Shown piece after piece: positions 24,601 through 36,600 of a DNA stretch of 64,000 nucleotides (position 1 is its first letter; each line of letters begins with the position of its first letter). Source of the stretch: Anarhynchus alexandrinus (Eukaryota; Chordata; Aves; Charadriiformes; Charadriidae); assembly GCA_008711295.1 (NCBI GenBank), contig VUYV01000074.1, positions 1,955,690 through 2,019,689 of the forward strand, written 5' to 3'. Both the position numbers and the translations under genes were made by a program. A model generated the notes under the pieces. The model searched no databases, had not been told where the DNA came from, and saw nothing but the letters and a program-made list of their open reading frames with translations.

Positions 24601-27600
24601 CATTAGGACATCAGCCCCACTGCTCCCCAGTGAGCGCTGACCCACACCCCTAATTTTAAACCCAACAGCTTTGCTCGTTTTCTTACCTGTCTGCAATGCT
24701 TCTCCCCAGACGAACACATACCAGGCTGTCCTGACCACCGACGGTTTCAGGTCCTACATCCTGATGCTGTACCAGGAGGGAGGCATGCAATGGGATTACA
24801 CCAGGCTCGCTGCCACCAACGTGCTTATCGGCTACACCAGGTAAGGCAGACTCAGCACCCGGTCCCTGCCTCCTCCGACCACCGGGCTGTGTCCCACCCC
24901 CAGCTCCGACTGGTTTAATCCTTTCCTTCGTGTCCCATGAAGTGCCCTGCAAGGATGAGGGCAGCCCAGATGGGCTCTGCCTGCTCATATAGCCTAACAT
25001 ATGGGGGTCTCACAACCAAATTTGCGCTGTTAGTAGCTGGATCACACTGCAGCACGCTGACTTGCCCTCTGTGCTTGTTGTAAGATCCACTCAACCATCT
25101 GGGGTCCCGGGCCCGCAGCATCCTGGTGTTTGGGTGGAAGGAGTGGGGAATAGGGGATGTTTGCTGAACTTTGCACCAGTCGAGGGAAGGGATTTCCGCC
25201 GCTTGGCCGGAGCGGTCGCTTCCTGCCTCCTCGCATTACATCTCGTCCTGTGCACGTCGTCTCCAGGGTTTGCTCATTAGCTGCCTGCTGCAGCTGGGTA
25301 AGGAAAAGGTGGCTGGGACAGGAAGCGCGGGCGGCACAGGCATGTGTGTGTGCTTGCCTGTGCATGACTGCTCGGGGGTTTCCACTCCATATCCCCCTGC
25401 AAACTGCTGGAAACCATAGAAGCTGCTCAAAGAGGTCTTGAGATGTCCGTGGGTTCAACCTATGATGCAGCAGGAGCATTTGCAGCACCCAAAACTAACT
25501 GCACCCTGCAGAGAAGAGGCAGCAGGCTGGGGGAGCTGGTGCCTTTGCCCTCCTGTCCCCGGAGCTGCTATTTGGGTGCTGTGGGATCCCACCGACTCAG
25601 GATCAGGGCAGCTGAAGGGCAGGCTGGGGCTTGGGCTGGGATAACCCCACATGGGAAGAGCAACCCCTGATTTTTCCCCTTTCATCTGCACGCAGTGGGG
25701 ATGGCTTTTACCGCAACGATGACCTGACTCAGAGACCTCCAGCCGCTAAATATCGCCCTGACCAGTTCAGGGGCTACAACACAGGTAGTGCCACACAGCC
25801 GGGGTAGGTTTATGCAGCTCCTCAGGGGGGTCGGGGAAGGGCTGTGCGGGGAGGGGGATGTTCCTAGGGGATGAAATCCAGCTTGCCGCTGTGGCAAGGC
25901 TCTCACTGAGTTCACTGAGGCCAGGCTTTCCTCCCAAGCACACAAAATGCTTCCCCTGGGTACCAGCTATGCCCTGAGCCTGAAACATCCTTGATGTGTC
26001 CATGGACCCTTTCTGTTGCAACGGCTCTGTCCCAAGGCTTTCTTCTTTGGCAAGAGCCTCTCCCCCTGTTTCCCTGCTGTTGGGTGGCTGTTAAGCATGT
26101 GGTTCCACAGCTGGGGGTCAATGCAGGCTTAGCTTCCAGCATCAGCATCACACAGCTCTTGCCTCCAGCCGAAACAGCCCCTGCGGTCCCCTTGGCCAGA
26201 GGTGACAGCTCACGGTTTCTCTCCCTGCTCAGACCTCCGTGGGATGTGGATTTACAAGCTGGAGAGCCGTGTGGGCATCAACTACCGGCTGAAGTGCCTG
26301 GCGTGGACGGGGCAGCAGCAGAGTCCGCGGGCATGGAGCCAAGGCCTGCCCGCCTGCCCCTGCTCCCTGCAGCAAGGGCAGCAGGACTCGCGCTTCAAGA
26401 GCAGCCGCAGAGGCAAGTGGACATGCTGTTTCCCCACGCTCCCTGTCCCCAAGCTGTCCCTCCCCACCTCCCCTGCAAGAGTGGCTGGGTCCCTTCTGGC
26501 CAGGCAGGTGACCCCAAGGAAAATGATGGGGAGGGGGTGCCCTGCCCTGCAGAGACAGGGAAAATGAGGAGGAACGAGGGCTGACCTGTCTCTGTCTTGT
26601 CAGAGTGGCCAGAGCAGGTCTAAGCTGCACAGGGACAGCAGTGATAGACTCTCCCAGGCACCAGAGTCTCACCCTGTGGGACCACTTGGATGGTCCCTTC
26701 AGATCCCCATCCACTGTGGGTGATGTGGTGGGAGTGATGGATAACAAGGAGCCAGCCCCGGCCCCACTTCTTGCCTTGAGGCAGGGATGCGGGCTGGGGA
26801 GAGCTGCACCAGGGCAGGGATGCGGGCTGGGGAGAGCTGCGCCGAGGCTCACTGCTGCCCCGTTGCAGGCCGGTGGGCTGCCCGTGTCTCCATGCTGCAC
26901 TCCGCCTCCCCCAACCAGCACGGCGCCGGCGTCCGCTGCCTGTACGACGGGCAGGACCAGCTCATCGAGGGGCGGCAGGAGAGGTACTGGAGGTCCTCCA
27001 GGCAGGCGTCCCCCTACCGAGGTAAGCACAGCCAGCCCTGGCATTCCCCTGCTGAGGCTGGCATCGCTGTAGCCTGTAAATCACTTCAATCTCTGTGCCA
27101 ACCTGTTTCCTGACATGCTGTTGCCCTCGGAGGGAGCATGGACCTGCCAAAAGCCGAGGCAAGCGCCCTGCCTGTCCAGAGCCAGCCCGTCTCCCTCTCC
27201 TCTCCCCTTCAGCCCCTTACTCTTCTTTTTGTCTCCAGACCAGGAGCTGAAGTTGTACGACTGGTGCTGTAACCAGGCGGGCAGCGCCAGTCTCTGCGCC
27301 CGCTACAGCGAGAAGAGACCGAAGATTGGCTGTGATGGATACCAGTCACCCAACACTGGTGGGTTTGCAGCCTGTGTGTGCCAGGGTGATGCTATCTTGG
27401 TGCCCAGGGCTGGGGGAGAACATCCCAGCCACCCCATGGTTAAGGCAGCAAGAGCCCTGAGCAGATGAAGGATGGGTTTTGGGGTGTCTGTGTGCAGGTT
27501 GTGCTGTGCCCTGGGCTGTGCAGGTTTGTGGGTGGCATCTCCCTTAGTACATAACACCAGCGTAGCGGTGGGGTGACAGGACCAGGAGGGGAGGGGGACT

Positions 27601-27856
27601 AATGTAGTTATCAGTATAAGCTGATGTGGGGCTTTCTTGCAACCCCCAGCAGGCTCCTCGGAGGAGGTGGAGGGTGACTCAGAGGAGCAGAGAGGTGAGT
27701 GGGATCGGGTGTCTCCTCTCCGCTGATTACTTCCCTCTCTCCCTGTGGCCCAGCATGGAAACTGCCCCGGGGCTCCCAGCTTGCCCCAGGCCCCCAGGGA
27801 GGAGGTGGCCGGGCAATTCTCGTTTCTTTTTCTTTGCAGATGGAGAAGACAAGTAA
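15621..27856 (+). CDS. MUC4-like secreted mucin: NIDO-AMOP without VWD, EGF or TM
   Basis: Twelve coding exons: 15621-15681, 17570-22510, 23188-23327, 23622-23786, 24072-24227, 24710-24840, 25696-25784, 26233-26412, 26869-27021, 27239-27358, 27653-27694, 27840-27856; total 6195 bp, 2064 aa. Residues 1-20 are a signal peptide. Residues 21-1667 are one mucin exon rich in Ser, Ala, Gly and Pro with internal duplications. About 1668-1894 form a NIDO module ([45 protein letters not shown]). About 1895-2045 form the AMOP module (LKCLAW, CPC, VRCLYDG, YDWCC, IGCDGY). The last 19 residues are acidic (EEVEGDSEEQRDGEDK). The C-terminal exons match MUC4 in phase and almost in length, but the gene stops where MUC4 continues into VWD. 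The intron after 26412 has a GC donor; the acceptor at 27649/27652 is a NAGNAG pair. Predicted soluble mucin; partner unknown. Confidence 0.87.
19281..19965 (+). repeat. Coding tandem duplication in mucin exon, copy 1
   Basis: About 685 bp that recur 915 bp (305 codons) downstream with only a few substitutions, for instance in the GALGD/GALGE region near 19327-19341. The duplication keeps frame. A third, older copy of part of the unit is recognisable around 18865-19040 (AAYPPPGAAT, SPDLGAA, SQPWGTAAGAPQG). Confidence 0.9.
20196..20880 (+). repeat. Coding tandem duplication in mucin exon, copy 2
   Basis: Near-identical second copy of 19281-19965, offset exactly 915 bp. Identity fades just after the GPASSSG segment, where the sequence moves to unique Gly/Ala/Pro-rich DNA. 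The low divergence implies recent duplication or gene conversion. Confidence 0.9.
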
Positions 27857-28552
27857 CTGGGGGGGGGTTTGCACACCCGCAGCATGGTCCAAGCCACGGC
27901 TGATCCTCCGAGTCCTTTGCTCCTGCTCATCACCTGTGTCCCCCTGCTCCCCCCTGCACCCATCACCCCTGCACACCATGCAGGGCAGCTCCCTCAGCCG
28001 CTGCCTGGGGTTTCCCTCACTGGCACAAGTTCACGTTTCTAATCCAGACTTGTCCTGAGGAGTCAGTTGCTTTCGTCGCCCTTCCCCTGCCGCAGGCGAA
28101 GGGTGCCCGCGGGCACCTCCTCCCTGGCGGGGAGGTGGGCAGGTACCCCCCACCACATACACCACCCCCTGTCCTCCCTACACCCCACTGTGCCTCCCAC
28201 GCTGCAGAGTGAGGTTGGACCCCTGGCACCTGGGGAAAGGGGTTTTGCACCTCGCGTGTGTTGACTGTGGCCAAGCCCCCGCGTGCCGCGGTGCACCAGA
28301 CTTGCCCTGTGAGCCAGTCCTGTCTTGTCCCCCACCTCTGTCCCCCAGCCATCCCTCCCCAGGCGGTCCCCAGGCCCTGTGCCCAGGAGAAGGATCAAGC
28401 CAAAATGAGCTCGACACCTCTGCTGGGTGTGCGAGGGCAAAATGCAACCCTGTCAACAGAAACATTGGGAAAAAAATAATCTTTTTTTGTGCATAAGGGA
28501 GCATCTGCATTTCTTAAAAAAAAAAAAAATCCTTGTCAAATTTTGTTTGTTC

Positions 28553-28558
28553 AATAAA
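28553..28558 (+). terminator. Poly(A) signal of the MUC4-like gene
   Basis: AATAAA at 28553-28558 lies 697 bp after the TAA stop at 27854-27856, in an A/T-rich patch with an A-tract at about 28516-28529. The 3' UTR is thus about 0.7 kb. It is the best plus-strand end for this transcript. Confidence 0.75.
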
Positions 28559-28575
28559 GCCTCTGAGGGGCCTGA

Positions 28576-29086
28576 GCATCACTGATCCTGTGGCAACCAT
28601 GTCCTCTGCTGACCTGGGGTGGGAGGCAGTGGTGGAGGCAGGCTCGGAGCAGCAAGATTGCAGGATGCTTCTGCCCTCGGAGCTGGTGCTGGGGATGCAA
28701 GTGTCCGGGCTGCGGCCAAGCCAGGCTCAAGAGCAGTGGGGCTGGAGCTGGGGTCTGCTGGGGTCTCATACACCCTTCTTGGGCGCAGGATCGTCCCTCA
28801 GCAGGAGTGAAGGGCTGCGGAGTGTTTGTGGGGATCACAGCCCGACCTGTGTGACCTGAGCCACTGTGAGCGATGCCTGGGGACGGCAGTGAGGGGAGAC
28901 TTGCAGCTTTGCAGGGGGAATGAGGGGATGGAACAACAAAAAAAAGCTACATCCATCTTCACTTTGGTCCTGTGGATGGGACCAGCAGAAAGGAGGGACT
29001 CGAGAGCTTGGTGACAGGGAAGCAGGGCTGGCGCACGGGCACCATGGGTGCAGGCAACTTACTCAGCAGCGTGCCATCATTTTTGG
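28576..29086. other. Gap between convergent MUC4-like and MUC4 transcript ends
   Basis: About 510 bp between the plus-strand poly(A) site and the minus-strand signal at 29087-29092. No exon or recognisable repeat is seen. If either transcript reads past its signal, the two 3' ends would overlap as sense-antisense RNA. Confidence 0.5.
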
Positions 29087-29092
29087 TTTATT
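29087..29092 (-). terminator. Candidate poly(A) signal of MUC4
   Basis: TTTATT on the plus strand reads AATAAA on the minus strand. It lies about 1.5 kb downstream of the tentative MUC4 stop near 30621 and is the clearest minus-strand signal before the convergent gene. The intervening 29093-30620 would be 3' UTR and shows no coding exon. Confidence 0.5.
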
Positions 29093-30620
29093 CTATTTTG
29101 TTCCTAATGAGTTATAATTGCTGCATTGCCCCACCTGACTCTGCTATCAGTGGCTCTGCTGGGCCTGGTTACGTTGCACTCAAGCATACCCCCGTGCAGA
29201 CACACTCAAGGACTATCCCAGTTGCCTCTGCAGGTCCTCAGGGGAAGGTGCCATCCTCTCGCTTTGGCCACCCAGCGTAAATCCACAATTTTCATTCAAA
29301 AAAACACCTCCTCCAGAGTGAATCCTCCCACAAAGACCAGACCCCAAAAGGCAGCTGCCGGTACCCTGCCTCCAGGGAGACCCCGAGAGTGGGCAGCAGC
29401 AGCTGGCTCCTCCACGAGCCCGGAGGTGCTGGGGCAGGACCGGGGGCAGGTTAGGGCTGTTGCAGGGGCTGGCTCGGAGGCCTGATGTGAGGTCTCTGGA
29501 TCCTTATCTGTAAAGGAGGGACAGGCCACGCCATGCTGTGGCTGCTGCGTGGGCTCTGCTCTTCACAACGAGCTCAGACAGCGGCGCAGACCCCAGCACC
29601 AGCCAAAGCATCCGTGATGCTGCGGATGAGGCATGGTTCCCGAGCATCTTTGAGGCACAGGGTCAGGACATCAGTCCCCAGCCCATGGCCCCCCCCACCC
29701 CGACCCCCCATGGGGACAATAGCCCCTGGGCAGACCTGGGCTGAGGGGTCGATGGCCTGGAGTTGTGGTTCCCAATGCCTTCCTGGGGAGTGGGTGGACT
29801 CTGCCCACTCTCCTGCCGTCATCAGAGCTGGAGCAGGGAAGATAAGCAGAGCTCAAAGAAGACCAGGGTGATGCAGAACTGGGGTGGGGGATTTCACAGG
29901 GATGTACTCACAGGAGAAGGGCTGTGGCCTCCAGAAGCTCTCCTTGGCCCTAGGAGAAGAGGAACAGAAAGGGGATGACCAGTTGGGGGGGCCAGGAGAG
30001 CCCCTGCCTGGTCCTGGCACCTGGGTTGGATGGAAGCGGGGAGCAGTGACTGAGTGTGGGGGTAAGATGAGGCTATGAGATGAGGAAAAGCCCCAGTTGC
30101 TGTGCACACTCAATTTCTCGCCTTTCCACAAGTGCAAATGAACAGAGGGGCCTCCCAGAGAGCCTGGAGCTGGCAGCAGGGGCAGGACACAGCTCCCACG
30201 GGTGCAGGGGGCTTGGCAGGAGGCTGAGCTTCCCCCAAGTGTGGATGCCATGCCAGGACCAAGGGATGGGGAAGAAGGAAGGAGGTGCTGGTGCTTCCAC
30301 CCCAGCCTTGCACCTCTCCAGCCATCTGCTGCCTCCCTGCACTGCAGAAGAGCAAGGTCCAATCCTGCAACCACCTTTTTCTTGCTACAGACCAATTCTT
30401 TCCAGGGTAATGTGCAGTGGAAATCATTTGGATGGCATTCAAATTAAAAATAAATAGAAAGCCTGTCTGTAACCAAGCACCGGGTGAAATGAGGAAGAAA
30501 TACAAATATTCCCTGACACGGGGGAAAAGGGAAAGTAGTGTTCAACCCCCTGATGCTATCACATCCCTAAGCAGCAGATGACTGGGAAAGGGGCTGGAAG
30601 ATGTTAGAAGACCACGTGGC

Positions 30621-33600
30621 TCAGCCCCTTCCCCAGGGAAGACTCCTCCTGCCTGTCCCAGACTGGTCCCACTGGTGGTGGACCTTCCAGAGATGGATTT
30701 TCCACCAGTTTTTCAGGCTGGTAAAGCTCTTCCCGACCCTGAACCTCCATCCCCTGCTGCACCCGCAGCACCCACCCCTGCACAGGTCCAGCCCACGACT
30801 CACCCCTGGTGCTGGTGGCGGTGTCGGCGGCAGAGGTGCGAGGCCAGGCAGATGGTGGCGAGCAGGAGGCAGAGCAGAGCCAGGGCTCCCAGCAAGATGC
30901 CGAGGAAGGCGGCGAGGCTGACGGCCAGTCGCTCACACCGGGTGCCAGCAGGGGAGAAGATGGAGAAGGGCAGGCAGCTGCGGATGGGGAGGCAGGAGCA
31001 GTGATGCCATGGGGAGACGTGGCCATGCCTGGTGGCCTCGTCTGTCCCCAACGCTACTGCTACCTGCATGTGGGCCCCTCGGGCAGGTGCTGGCACTGGC
31101 CACCATGCTGGCAGTAGCCCATCTTGCAAGGGGAGATGCAGACGAAGCCGACAGTCCCCACATAGTGGAGCTGGTAGCCTTTGTAGCCGTACAGACCGCA
31201 GGGGAAATAGCGCCTCAGCTCAGCCACTGTCACTGGGGAGGGACAGCATGGGTTTGGCCCTGGGGCAGCATCACCTCTTGATGCTTCCTCAGGTCTCCCT
31301 GAGCTGAGTCCATGGCCGGGGTGGGGACTGCCGCCCGCCCACCTCCCCTGTGGTTTTCACCCGAATCCCAGGGCATGCAGGGTGATGGGGACAATGGGGA
31401 CAGTGGGGGTGGTCCTCCCCAGCTCCCCATCCCGGTGTCGGGATTAACTCACACTTCACCAGGTCGGTGACGTTGTCCCGGTGCAGGTGCTGGAAGAGGA
31501 GGGGCACGTCCACCTCCCGCCGCCCATGCCGCCCGTTGAAGGCGCCAGTGATGGCCCCCAGCAGCTCCTCATTCAGGAACCGGATGACGGTGCCGCGACT
31601 GTTGTAGGCGAACTCGGACACCACCACGAAGGTGAAGCCATCGCTGTCTGTCCTGCAGAGAAAAGACTGGGCTGCTGGCGAAGCTGCTGCTGCATGACAG
31701 TGACCAAGCCTCACCGTGCCTCAGTTTCCCCATTTGGGGGGTAGTAAAGACGGGATGAGGCAGGAGATGGAAGGTGCCACAGGACTTGTGTGGAGAAACA
31801 GACTTTGGGGTGGGGGAAAATGCCCTTTGTGTCCCAGACCCTGCGGCCCCATGCCCAGCCCTGCCCTGCTGGCTCCCTGGGGTGGGCAAGGGGCCACTCC
31901 ACAGCCGACTCACGTCTGGGTGATGTTGGTGTTCCTCTGGAAAGCCTTTACCTCCAGGGAGCCCAGGATGGCCGAGACCTGTGGTGGGGGGGAACAGGAG
32001 GGTGTTGGGGGGGGCAGGACGGCACCAGTGCAGGGAGAGGCTGAAGGACAATGCAGGCACCATGGCCGAGCCCCAGGGGCTGCTCCGGCCTTTTGTTCAC
32101 GTGCTGGGGACCTGGCACACAGCCATGGCCGCAGCAGGCATCACGCGGCTGCCGCTGCCTCCCTCCGGCACTGCAGATCCACTGGATGGATCCTCAGGGA
32201 TCCCGTGGGAGAGGGGCGCACGGAGGCACGGGCACCCCAAGCTGCCATGCTGCCCGGTGTACTGGTGCATCCCCCTCCCCGAGCCCATCTCCTCGGGCGA
32301 CGTACGGTGCCATTGACTTCCCCGGCAGTGGTGTTTTGCAGTGTCCTGACCCGCAGCCGGACGCTTCTCCGGGGAAGATCTGCAGGGGGGGAAGCCACAG
32401 AGGTGGCTTTGGCATCACAGGACTGGAGCGAGCAGGGTTGGGGTTCACCAGGCACAGGCACTCACCTGTGCTGGGCAGCGGCCGAAAATCCCCCCCTGCC
32501 ACCAGGCACCGCTGGTCGGTGAAAGCCGGGGGGCAGGCGCAGGCAGGGATGCAGGTGATGGGGTGCAGGCGGCAGTGTCCCCCGTTGCTGCAGTAGCCCT
32601 CGGGGCAGGAGCGGGAGCCGCAGGCTGAGCCACAGCTTGGCCCCTCGCCTGCGGGACAGGGAGCCCAGGTCAGGCGGAGGCACAAGCCCGGCTGTGGGGG
32701 CAGAGCCCCAGTCCACGTATCCATTCTCAGCTGCTCTGTAATGCCTTTCTCCAAGGGTGGGTTTTTTTGGTGCGTTTTTTTATGTGTTAGGACTTTTAGG
32801 GTAAATTCAGATCCTCAAGAAAAAGCCCTGCACCCCCTCCTCCCAGCTGGAGCCTTTTGCCCTTGTGAAATCCCAGCCTGCTTCATTAGAACAGGAGCAA
32901 AACCCATCACCCCAACCCCACCACAGCCATCTGAAAACAGGATTTGATTTTAGCCCCCCAACCTCCACGTGTACATTTGAACTTTGATGGGATGAGATTA
33001 TTTTTTTTTCTCAAAGAGAAAAATTGCATGGGAAAAAGTTTCCCTTCCTGATGGAGTAGTAAAATCTGCAGCGTGGGAGCACGAGGGGCGGCTGGACTCT
33101 GGTCCCTTCTGTTGAGGACAGCAAGGGCTTGGGTACAGAGCTCAGCCAGCTCCCCCTCCTCTCCTCTCTGGCCAGTTTGGGTCCCGCAGGACCCCTCTGC
33201 CACCAAGGTCAGGGAGTGATGGGGACAAGGACCATGCCCGCCAGGGTGCCTGTACTCACCCTCCTCGCCGGCCGGGCAGGAGCAGGCATAGCTGCCCACC
33301 ATGTTGGTGCAGGTGGTGTTCCCTGGGCACACCGTCCCCTGCGCGCACTCGTCAATATCTGCTGAAGCAATGCAGCATGGCACCGGGAGAAATACCTCGG
33401 CCGGGGTCCCGCGGGCGCCCAGGTTCCCGGTGACCATGGTGAGCCCTCGTCACCTGAGCAGTGCCGCCCGTCACCAGTCAGGCCAGCGGGGCAGGGGCCA
33501 CAGCCGGTGTGCGGGTCACAGCCCACACCGGGGAAGCATCCCTGGGCACAGGGGTCCGGAGGGTCCTGGCAGAAGTGACCCGAGTAGCCATCCTCACACC

Positions 33601-36600
33601 TGCAGGCTGCCAGCTGGGATGGGAACAGTGACACTGGCTTAGGGGACATGAGGAGGATGGGTGGACAGAGAAGACAGCCGTCACGGCTGGTGTGGGGACA
33701 GGCACGGGGTGGCACTGGAGGAGCTTTCTGGCACACTACCTGCAGGGAGGACCCCCCGAGGGTGACGGTGTCATTGTAGTTGCACTCCTGGCTCCTGCTG
33801 CAGCTGCAAAGGGTGAAGCGGAGCTGGAGGAGGGCGGAGAGGTTGTTGGACCCGATAGCCTCCAGGTTGATGGTGAGTGGGGCTGTCCTGTGGGGCTCCC
33901 ACGTCAGGGTGCCGTTCTCTGCCGGGGCGAGAGGTGGGAGTTAGAGGAGGGGGCAGAGAAAAGGGGCTGGGTGGCCAGTGCCCCCCAACCCATCCCAGCT
34001 GCCCCATCTCTCCTTCCTCACCCGATATGTTGAGCTCTGGTGAGAGGTGGGGGACAAAACGTGCACCCACCCCCGTAGCACGGTACTGCCTCCTGACCCT
34101 TTCTGTCCTGAAGGCCGTGAGCGACGCGTCACCGGTGATAATGGGAGGGAAGGTGTCTGAGGAAAGAGCAGCCCAGCACACAGCTGTTTTTTTGCTATGT
34201 GGCCTTGGCACCCCTCGGCTCTGAGTCCCTCCTGGTGAGGGTGGGACCCCAGGCAGATGCTGCCATGACTGACCACTACCAAGGCCCTCGTGTTGCACAA
34301 CATGGTGTCACCTCCTAGGCTTGGAGACCAGCCAGATGGTCAATGCAACTCAGAGGCCTTGCTGGCAACTATCCTGCTGGTGGCATCTCCTAAGCTGGAA
34401 GACCAGCCAGCTGGGCAAGGCAACTCCGAGACCTCGGTGACTTCTCTCCTGCCTCACATGGAGCAAGAGAGCCTGGGGGGGAGCAGGGCACTGCCTGGTT
34501 ACCCAAGCTGTGCCCTCTCAGAGGTGAGGATCTGCTCCACTTACTGAGTACTGTCTTCTTCTGCTGGAAGTCAGCTGTGAGGCTTTGAGTGGCCAGGCCC
34601 AGGGCCACGTCCCCTGTGCTCAGCGAATCATAGATGCACTCCTTGCTGCCGCGGCACCGTGAGACTGCCAGCTGGTACTGACTTTCATTCTCCTGCCGCA
34701 GCTGAGACAAGAAGATGGGTGTGAAGTTCATTACCGGTGAGTCCAGAGGCTGAGCAAACAGGCTGTGCTCTCCAACAACCCCTGCAAGAGAGGACACAGT
34801 TACGGCCTTGGGTTTTAAAGGTTTGTTATATTTTAGGGCCCATTTTCACGGAGCAGTGAAGAGACCAAAGGGTTTCACTGGCATCACTTTTGCTCAGACA
34901 AGTGTCTAAATGTCTCGAGCCAAAGCCTGGCTAGAAGATGCAGGAACAGGGGGATCGTCAAGGTGGATCCAAAGCCTGGACTTACAGGTCATCCCATATC
35001 TGTATATCTCCTCCTCGCTGCTGTTCACAGGGATGCTGGTACCATTCGGCATCTGGAAGTCATCTGCAGGGTCATGGTCCCACACACCTGGTGGAGCATC
35101 ACCAAAGGACTGGAGTCCCCCATGCTGGGGCTGACCTCCACTCTGGTGCTGGCTGGTGTTTAGTTTAGACCCAGGGATCCCTGCCCTCACAAGCATGTTC
35201 CCCCAGTGTTTTGCAGCCTGCTTTAGGGTGGGAAGGGGGCTTTGCATGGTGCCAGAAGTCCTCACCCAGGAGGCCCTTGGTGCTGTTGAGGTACCGATCG
35301 GGCAGGCTGCAGACGACACTGAGGATCCCAGAGGCGGCCGAGATGGAGATGGCGATGGCCCCATCAAAGACAGCCATGACAGAGGAGGTGTTGACCAGCA
35401 GGACACCAGGGCTGTAGTACACCTCGGCACCCATGTCTGCAAGAGGAGAGCACAGAGGGAGAGTCCACACAAGGCTGAGGTCTGAAACGATGCCCCTGAA
35501 TTCGGGGAGGGGAGCGCTCCCCATCCACCCTGGCCAAGTCAGAGACAGAGTGCAGGTGGGAGATGTTTGATGGAGCTCAGGATAGCTGCCCTCGTGCTGG
35601 GCAGGGCTGGTCCCTGTGGGATGGGAACACCCCTTGTCCCCCCAGATACATTTGACATTTACCAGCACATCCTGCTCACCTTGGGAATAGGAAAACTGGA
35701 TGGTTTCATTGTTCAGGAGGACATGGATTTCACCCTGGCTCCCCAAGGTCCACTCAACCTGCAAATCACAACAGTGTCCCAGTCAGCCCCTCTGCTCATC
35801 CCTTCCTGCCATCCCCCCATGCTGGGGACACTTGAGCTAAACCCCATCCTCCTCCAGCCCCAGCAGAGAGGCTCAGCCCCAGGGGCTGTGTTAGTGAGCT
35901 CTTCACCCCAGCAAACATGTGATAAAGCAGCTTTGATGGTTGCAGAGAGGAGTTGCAAGCTGCTCCCCATCACTGCTGGCATGGGGCATGCACAGGCCAC
36001 CACTGTGGCAGTGTGGAGAACTGTACTGGTGGGCTCCAGGCTCTGAGCCCCATCCTCACACTGCTCAGAGGCTGCTCCTGGTGACATCAGGAGATTTTGC
36101 TTACTGAGGTAGGTGTGGGGAGCAATTCTGCAAAGCAAGGAAGAGTATGTCCTTGTGCTAAAGTGTCCAGACGAGACTGGTGGTTGAGGCAAAGGGCATG
36201 CAATGAAGAAGGTGGAGCAGACTCTGTTCCTGCAGACCTCTAGGCCCTTGCTGGCCAGCTTGCAAGAGATGTTAGAGCTGTGTCTCATTAGTCTTAGTCC
36301 AACCCACTGCTATTAGCACTTTGTTGGGGTTGTGGGAGGTGGGAGGAAGAGGAGAGGGGATCCTCCTTGGATCCCGGCCACTTGTAGGTGATCCAGAGGC
36401 GATGCCCAACCTGCCAGAGGGGTCTCTCCCATTAGAAGCTCAAACAGATACACACATCACTCCTACTCACTGTTGTGGTGGTGGTAGAGATGTACTGGGC
36501 AGCGAAGGCTATGAAGTTGGTGGCCTGGGCCATGCCAGTCTGGGCCGTGCGCCCATGCAGCACGAAGCTGGTCTGGGCCTTGCTGGCCAGCAGCAGGACA

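Noticed and set aside
30604..30760. Alternative MUC4 tail reading [11 protein letters not shown]
   Set aside because: The frame is open, but it needs a different phase from the exon ending at 30804 (phase 2). The frame with a matching acceptor at 30757 was preferred, at low confidence.
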